From the NCBI GenBank assembly GCA_043744215.1, contig JAYTVC010000053.1, forward strand, positions 1-16,911: 16,911 nucleotides of DNA. Direction: 5' to 3'. Below are positions 13,250-16,911 of this stretch, in pieces (positions within the stretch are counted from its first letter, which is position 1; every line of letters begins with the position of its first letter). Origin of the DNA: JBEEJL01 sp043744215 (lineage in GTDB: Bacteria > Pseudomonadota > Gammaproteobacteria > Burkholderiales > JBEEJL01). The notes beneath the pieces were generated by a model. That model did not search any database. It was not told the origin of the DNA and was given only the letters and a program-made list of their open reading frames with translations. Made by a program: the position numbers and the translations under genes.

Positions 13250-13831
13250 TTATTGTTTTGGCGCGGGTGTGGCTGGCTCGTCGTCCGGGTCGATATTTTT
13301 GGGTGTAATGACGATGTGGACCCTGCCACCTTTTGTCGTCGTGCCGGCAGGCGCGTTGGCCGGTGTGCCGCCGTCAACCTTGAACGCTTCGCTACGCGAG
13401 TTGTAAGAAATATAATTGCCGCGCAGTTCGTCCTGCCCGCGTTTGATAAAAGCATTGTCGAACAATTGCACCGTGTCACTTTTGCTGTCGAACTCCAGCC
13501 GCTCGCCGTAACCTTCAATATATTCTGTCGAGCCTTCCAGTTTTTGCTTAAACGAAACGGGGCTTCCTTTCGCGGTGGCGAAGGAAAATCCGTTCTTGTC
13601 CTGTTTGACCTCAATACGGTCCGCCTGGATGCGAATGGTGCCCTGGGTGAGTTGTACTTTGCCTTCGAAGGTGCTGATTTTTTTTGCGTCATCGAACACC
13701 ACTTTATCTGCATCGAGCGTGACAGGTTTGCGCCGGTCGGCTTTTTCCGCATGGGCGAGGGTGGCCGCGCAGCAGGCGGCAGCGATGGATACGATTATCA
13801 TCGCGGAGATTGTGCTATTCGTGCGCAACAT
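13250..13831 (-). CDS. lptA: Periplasmic LPS transport protein LptA
   Basis: The 193-residue protein has a signal peptide (likely cleavage after LAHA, residue 28) and an OstA/LptA beta-jellyroll (PVTLDADKVVFDDAKKISTFEGKVQLTQG, then RIQADRIEVKQD). It forms the periplasmic bridge that passes LPS from LptC to LptD. A proline-rich tail (PDDEPATPAPKQ) follows the domain. The start overlaps the 3' end of lptC by 17 nt. Confidence 0.93.
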   Translation of the reverse strand: MLRTNSTISAMIIVSIAAACCAATLAHAEKADRRKPVTLDADKVVFDDAKKISTFEGKVQLTQGTIRIQADRIEVKQDKNGFSFATAKGSPVSFKQKLEGSTEYIEGYGERLEFDSKSDTVQLFDNAFIKRGQDELRGNYISYNSRSEAFKVDGGTPANAPAGTTTKGGRVHIVITPKNIDPDDEPATPAPKQ

Positions 13832-14396
13832 AGACGGCTTTCACCTGGGCGAGTTTGACGGTACGGGTTTTGTTGTTGTACTCAAAATGATTGCCGGTCA
13901 CGCGGCTGTTTTCGCTTTGCATTTCTACTTGCTCGGATGTTTCTGCCAGCCCCGCATCGGGCACCAGGCGCAGTTTACTGGTGCGCACCGTGGCGCGGGG
14001 TGAGTCGTTGGCGGCTTCCTTCACCAGCTCCACCATACCTTCGAGGAAAACTTCACTGCCGTTTTTTGACAGCCGCGCATTTTGCGCGCTGACGCTGAAA
14101 GGCTGATCATGTTGTCTGGCGTCTTTCGGTTTGCCATCGAATTTTACCGACTCCAAAAGGGTGGAATCGTCATCGGGGTAATGTAGCATTTTCTGCGCTT
14201 GCAGGGTATAGCGCACTGAGCCATCTTCACCCAATTGCCGCGCAGAAAATCCTTCGGCAATGGCATCGGGCTCGTGCTTGAGCGTGGTTGCTCGTGGTGC
14301 AACGGCCTGGCTTACGGTCTGGTTCAGCCACCAGGTCATCACCGCCAGCGACATAAGGGCGGCTAAGGGCAAAAGGGCGCTGGCAGAGAATCTCAT
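13815..14396 (-). CDS. lptC: LPS export system protein LptC
   Basis: The 193-residue protein has one N-terminal membrane anchor (about 5-28, LLPLAALMSLAVMTWWLNQ) and a periplasmic LptC-type domain (EGFSARQLGEDGSVRYTLQAQKMLHYPDDDSTLLESVKF). It takes LPS from LptB2FG and hands it to LptA. The ATG at 14396 is chosen because it overlaps the kdsC stop in an ATGA and places the anchor at the N-terminus; the 20 further residues possible upstream lie inside kdsC. The sequence is typical of the diverged betaproteobacterial LptC proteins. Confidence 0.92.
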   Translation of the reverse strand: MRFSASALLPLAALMSLAVMTWWLNQTVSQAVAPRATTLKHEPDAIAEGFSARQLGEDGSVRYTLQAQKMLHYPDDDSTLLESVKFDGKPKDARQHDQPFSVSAQNARLSKNGSEVFLEGMVELVKEAANDSPRATVRTSKLRLVPDAGLAETSEQVEMQSENSRVTGNHFEYNNKTRTVKLAQVKAVYVAHE

Positions 14397-14917
14397 GCGA
14401 GATATTTTTCCATTTGTTTGTCGAGCGTGCCTTGGGCTTGCATGACGAATTCGCACACTTCGCGTGCCGCCCCCCGGCCGCCTTCTGCTTTGCTGATGTA
14501 ATGGGAATGTTGTTGTACCAGCGCCGGCGCGGCAGGCACGCAGGCGGCAAAACCGCAGCGGCGCATCACCGGCAAATCGACCACGTCGTCGCCCATGAAC
14601 ATTACCGCGTCGGCTTGCAGCCCCATTTCGGCCAACAGTTTTTCGTAGGCAGATAATTTATTTTCAACGCCTTGATACAAACGGTCGATGCCAAGATTTT
14701 TTGCGCGCAGCTCCACGCTGCGCGAAGTGCGCCCGGTGATGATGGCCAGTTCCACACCGCTGGCTTTGAGCATTTTCAGTCCGTGGCCGTCGAGGGTGTT
14801 GAAGGCTTTGATTTCTTCGCCCGCATCGTTCATGTAGAGGCTGCCGTCGGTGAGCACGCCGTCCACGTCGAAAATGGCGAGTTTGATATTTCTTGCCCTG
14901 GTATTTGATGAAGGCAT
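14393..14917 (-). CDS. kdsC: Kdo-8-phosphate phosphatase KdsC
   Basis: This HAD-family phosphatase of 174 residues releases Kdo from Kdo-8-phosphate for LPS inner core synthesis. Motif I is FDVDGVLTDG (nucleophile D17, acid D19), followed by IITGRTS (motif II) and MGDDVVDLPVM (D110, D111), with the family-specific GGRGAAREVCEFVMQAQGTLD at the C-terminus, which closes the active site. ATG 14917 overlaps the kdsD stop (TGATG). A GTG one codon earlier (14920) is an equally possible start. It overlaps lptC by 4 nt. Confidence 0.96.
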   Translation of the reverse strand: MPSSNTRARNIKLAIFDVDGVLTDGSLYMNDAGEEIKAFNTLDGHGLKMLKASGVELAIITGRTSRSVELRAKNLGIDRLYQGVENKLSAYEKLLAEMGLQADAVMFMGDDVVDLPVMRRCGFAACVPAAPALVQQHSHYISKAEGGRGAAREVCEFVMQAQGTLDKQMEKYLA

Positions 14918-15915
14918 CACACCACTCCGGCGCGCAGCAGATCGTGCATGGTGAACGCGCCGGTGAGTTTGCCTTCGTCATCCGTCACCAGCATGGCGAG
15001 AATTTTATGTTGTTGCATGAGTTGCGCCGCCTCGGCTGCCAGGCGCGTGGCGCGGATAGTCTTCGGGTTTTTGCCCATCACGTCGAGAATGCTGATTTGT
15101 TTGATGTCCGCCGGTTTTTCAAGCGTGCGGCGCAAATCGCCATCGGTGAAAATGCCCACCAGTTTCTGGTTGCGATCTACCACGGCCGTCATGCCCAAAC
15201 CTTTTCTGGTCATCTCCAGCAGCGCATCGGCCAGCGTGGCGCCCTGCGGCACCACCGGCAACTCCGCGCCAGCATGCATGATGTCGGAAACATGCACCAG
15301 CAATTTTCTGCCCAGCGTGCCGCCCGGATGGGTGCGCGCAAAATCGTCGGCATTGAAGCCGCGCGCATCGAGTAAAGTTACCGCCAGCGCGTCACCCAGC
15401 GCCAACGCAGCCGTGGTGCTCGCCGTTGGCGCGAGGTTCATCGGGCAGGCTTCTTTATCCACGCCCGCATACAAATGCACATCAGCTTCCCGCGCCAGAC
15501 TCGAATTGCGGTTGCCTGTCATGCTGATCAGTTTGCTGCCGCGACGTTTGAGCAGCGGCACGATGGTCAGCAGTTCGTCGCTCTCGCCCGAATTGGAAAG
15601 CGCCAGCAGCACATCGTCCGGCGTAATCATGCCCATGTCGCCATGGCCCGCTTCGGCAGGATGCATGAAGAATGCCGGCGTCCCGGTTGATGCGAGAGTA
15701 GACGCGATTTTATTGGCGATATGCCCGCTCTTGCCCATGCCGCTGACCACCACGCGGCCGCGGCAATTAAGCATCAGCCGGTGGGCAGCGATGAAATCGG
15801 TATCGATGTGTGCCGATAAGTTGTCTACCGCGCGCGCTTCGATGGACAGCACCTCGCGCGCGAGGCGCAGTATTTTTTCGTTGGCGGCGTTGGCTGGTTT
15901 TAATGTGGTCGTCAT
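14917..15915 (-). CDS. kdsD: Arabinose-5-phosphate isomerase KdsD
   Basis: KdsD converts ribulose-5-phosphate to arabinose-5-phosphate, the first step towards Kdo. The 332-residue protein has a SIS domain with SGMGKSG (58-64), AEAGHGDMGMI, ALSNSGESDEL and HPGGTLGR (from 196), followed by two CBS domains (about 210-332; SDIMHAGAELP and ILDVMGKNPKTI). The ATG at 15915 gives the usual start; the longer frame upstream runs through the intergenic region. It heads the minus-strand operon, and divergent transcription of the antiporter gene starts from the same 116-nt gap. Confidence 0.97.
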   Translation of the reverse strand: MTTTLKPANAANEKILRLAREVLSIEARAVDNLSAHIDTDFIAAHRLMLNCRGRVVVSGMGKSGHIANKIASTLASTGTPAFFMHPAEAGHGDMGMITPDDVLLALSNSGESDELLTIVPLLKRRGSKLISMTGNRNSSLAREADVHLYAGVDKEACPMNLAPTASTTAALALGDALAVTLLDARGFNADDFARTHPGGTLGRKLLVHVSDIMHAGAELPVVPQGATLADALLEMTRKGLGMTAVVDRNQKLVGIFTDGDLRRTLEKPADIKQISILDVMGKNPKTIRATRLAAEAAQLMQQHKILAMLVTDDEGKLTGAFTMHDLLRAGVV

Positions 15916-16031
15916 GGCGCCAGTATAAAGGTTCCTGAAGGCAGGATAAAGGCGATTGCTTTGGCGACGAAAGCCCCAACCCATGTTACATTTCTGTTGT
16001 ATCCACTGATAAAAATTTTTTTAAAAAATCC

Positions 16032-16911
16032 ATGCACGGTTATCTCGAAATTACGCTCATTTTGCTGGTGGCCGCCGTGCTCACAGTGACGTTGTTCCGT
16101 CGCCTGAATTTGCCGCCGATGCTGGGCTATCTGGCGTTGGGCATTGTTGCGGGCCCGCATGCGATGGGCTTTGTGCCCAGCAGCGCCGAGACCACTTACC
16201 TGGCTGAATTCGGCGTGGTGTTTCTGATGTTCAGCATCGGCCTCGAATTCAGTTTGCCGCAGTTGATCGCCATGCGCCGTGTGGTGTTCGGTCTTGGCGG
16301 CGCGCAGGTGCTGGCGACGCTGCTGGTGTTTCTCGGCATTGCGATGCTGTTCGGCATGAGCTGGCAGGCGGGCCTCGCGGTCGGCGGCGCTATCGCCATG
16401 TCGTCCACCGCTATTGTGAGCAAAATGCTGGCGGAAAAAATGCAGCTCAATTCCACCCACGGTCAGCAGACCATGGGCGTGTTGTTATTTCAGGATTTAG
16501 CCGTGGTGCCGCTGCTGGTATTGATTCCTGCCTTGGCCAAAGGCAATGAAGCGGTTACCGCGACGGTGGGCGTGGCTTTATTTAAAGCATTGATTATATT
16601 GATATTATTGCTCTTCGTCGGCCAGCGCGTGATGCGCCGCTGGTTTCATTTGGTGGCCCGCGCCAAGTCATCGGAATTATTTGTGCTCAATGTGTTGATG
16701 GTGACGTTGGGCCTGGCTTACGTCACGCAGCTTGCGGGATTATCGCTCGCGCTCGGCGCGTTTTTGGCTGGCATGCTGATATCCGAAACCGAATATCGTT
16801 ATCAGGTGGAAGATTACATCAAGCCGTTCCGCGACGTGTTGTTGGGCTTATTTTTTATCACCATCGGCATGTTGCTCGACGTGCGCGTGGTGGCGCAGAA
16901 TTTTTTGTGGG
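16032..16911 (+). CDS. KefB/C-type cation:proton antiporter, 5' part
   Basis: The frame is open from ATG 16032 through the right edge, giving 293 residues. It is a CPA2-family integral membrane protein with many hydrophobic helices. Motifs shared with KefB/KefC are LGYLALGIVAGPH, EFGVVFLMFSIGLEF, AMSSTAIVSKML (compare ALSSTAIAMQAM in KefC), VLLFQDLAVVPLL, GAFLAGMLISETEYR and LLGLFFITIGMLLD. The C-terminal RCK/TrkA-N domain that would separate Kef from other CPA2 members lies outside the window, so glutathione gating and ion choice cannot be judged. No clear Shine-Dalgarno precedes the start. The gene is divergent from kdsD. Confidence 0.92.
   Translation, partial: MHGYLEITLILLVAAVLTVTLFRRLNLPPMLGYLALGIVAGPHAMGFVPSSAETTYLAEFGVVFLMFSIGLEFSLPQLIAMRRVVFGLGGAQVLATLLVFLGIAMLFGMSWQAGLAVGGAIAMSSTAIVSKMLAEKMQLNSTHGQQTMGVLLFQDLAVVPLLVLIPALAKGNEAVTATVGVALFKALIILILLLFVGQRVMRRWFHLVARAKSSELFVLNVLMVTLGLAYVTQLAGLSLALGAFLAGMLISETEYRYQVEDYIKPFRDVLLGLFFITIGMLLDVRVVAQNFLW

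Noticed and set aside
15922..15950. TATACT box just before kdsD that would give a leaderless transcript
   Set aside because: The -35 candidate (TTTATC on the minus strand) is poor; a real promoter may lie further upstream.
15912..16460. A 182-codon minus-strand frame across the antiporter start
   Set aside because: It is antisense to the clear CPA2 antiporter frame, rich in Gln/His/Arg, and has no family resemblance.

Overview
The window looks like a betaproteobacterial chromosome (Nitrosomonadales/Methylophilales-like; inferred, no database search was run). The evidence is the gene order kdsD-kdsC-lptC-lptA-lptB-rpoN-hpf-ptsN-hprK-rapZ on the minus strand. The rpoN cluster carries hprK between ptsN and rapZ, a beta-type arrangement; in enterobacteria hprK is absent.

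Layout. (1) 1-2385: the 3' end of an asmA-like gene that stops early, mutY, and a convergent gene for a LON-substrate-binding-domain protein. (2) 2386-8069: a plus-strand accessory block. It holds a very small gene for a 37-residue Arg/Thr-rich peptide with its own terminator, a soluble Ser/Thr protein kinase, a membrane histidine kinase, an NtrC-type response regulator and an outer-membrane beta-barrel protein. (3) 8087-15915: the minus-strand housekeeping run: Kdo synthesis (kdsD, kdsC), LPS transport (lptC, lptA, lptB), sigma-54 (rpoN), ribosome hibernation (hpf), nitrogen-PTS control (ptsN, hprK) and rapZ. (4) 16032-end: a divergent, truncated KefB/C-type cation:proton antiporter gene.

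The main finding is in block 2. Three intergenic regions each carry a good sigma-54 (-24/-12) promoter with GG-N10-GC spacing: TGGCACGTCATCTGCT at 2645, AGGCACGAAGCTTGCT at 4035 and TGGCACACCGTCTGCT at 7098. Each has an exact IHF consensus match (WATCARNNNNTTR) a short way upstream. They precede the small-peptide gene, the histidine kinase/response regulator pair and the outer-membrane protein. The response regulator is itself a sigma-54 activator. The block therefore reads as a self-contained, probably autoregulated sigma-54 regulon, about 5 kb from rpoN.

The least familiar part is the peptide gene: sigma-54 promoter, a start-proximal hairpin, a long leader hairpin, a strong Shine-Dalgarno, a 37-codon reading frame built from two 11-residue repeats (SRRTRTRGRT + H/S), and a perfect 15-bp terminator. 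The neighbouring Ser/Thr kinase gene makes it reasonable to ask whether the Arg/Thr/Ser repeats are its substrate. That link is inference only.
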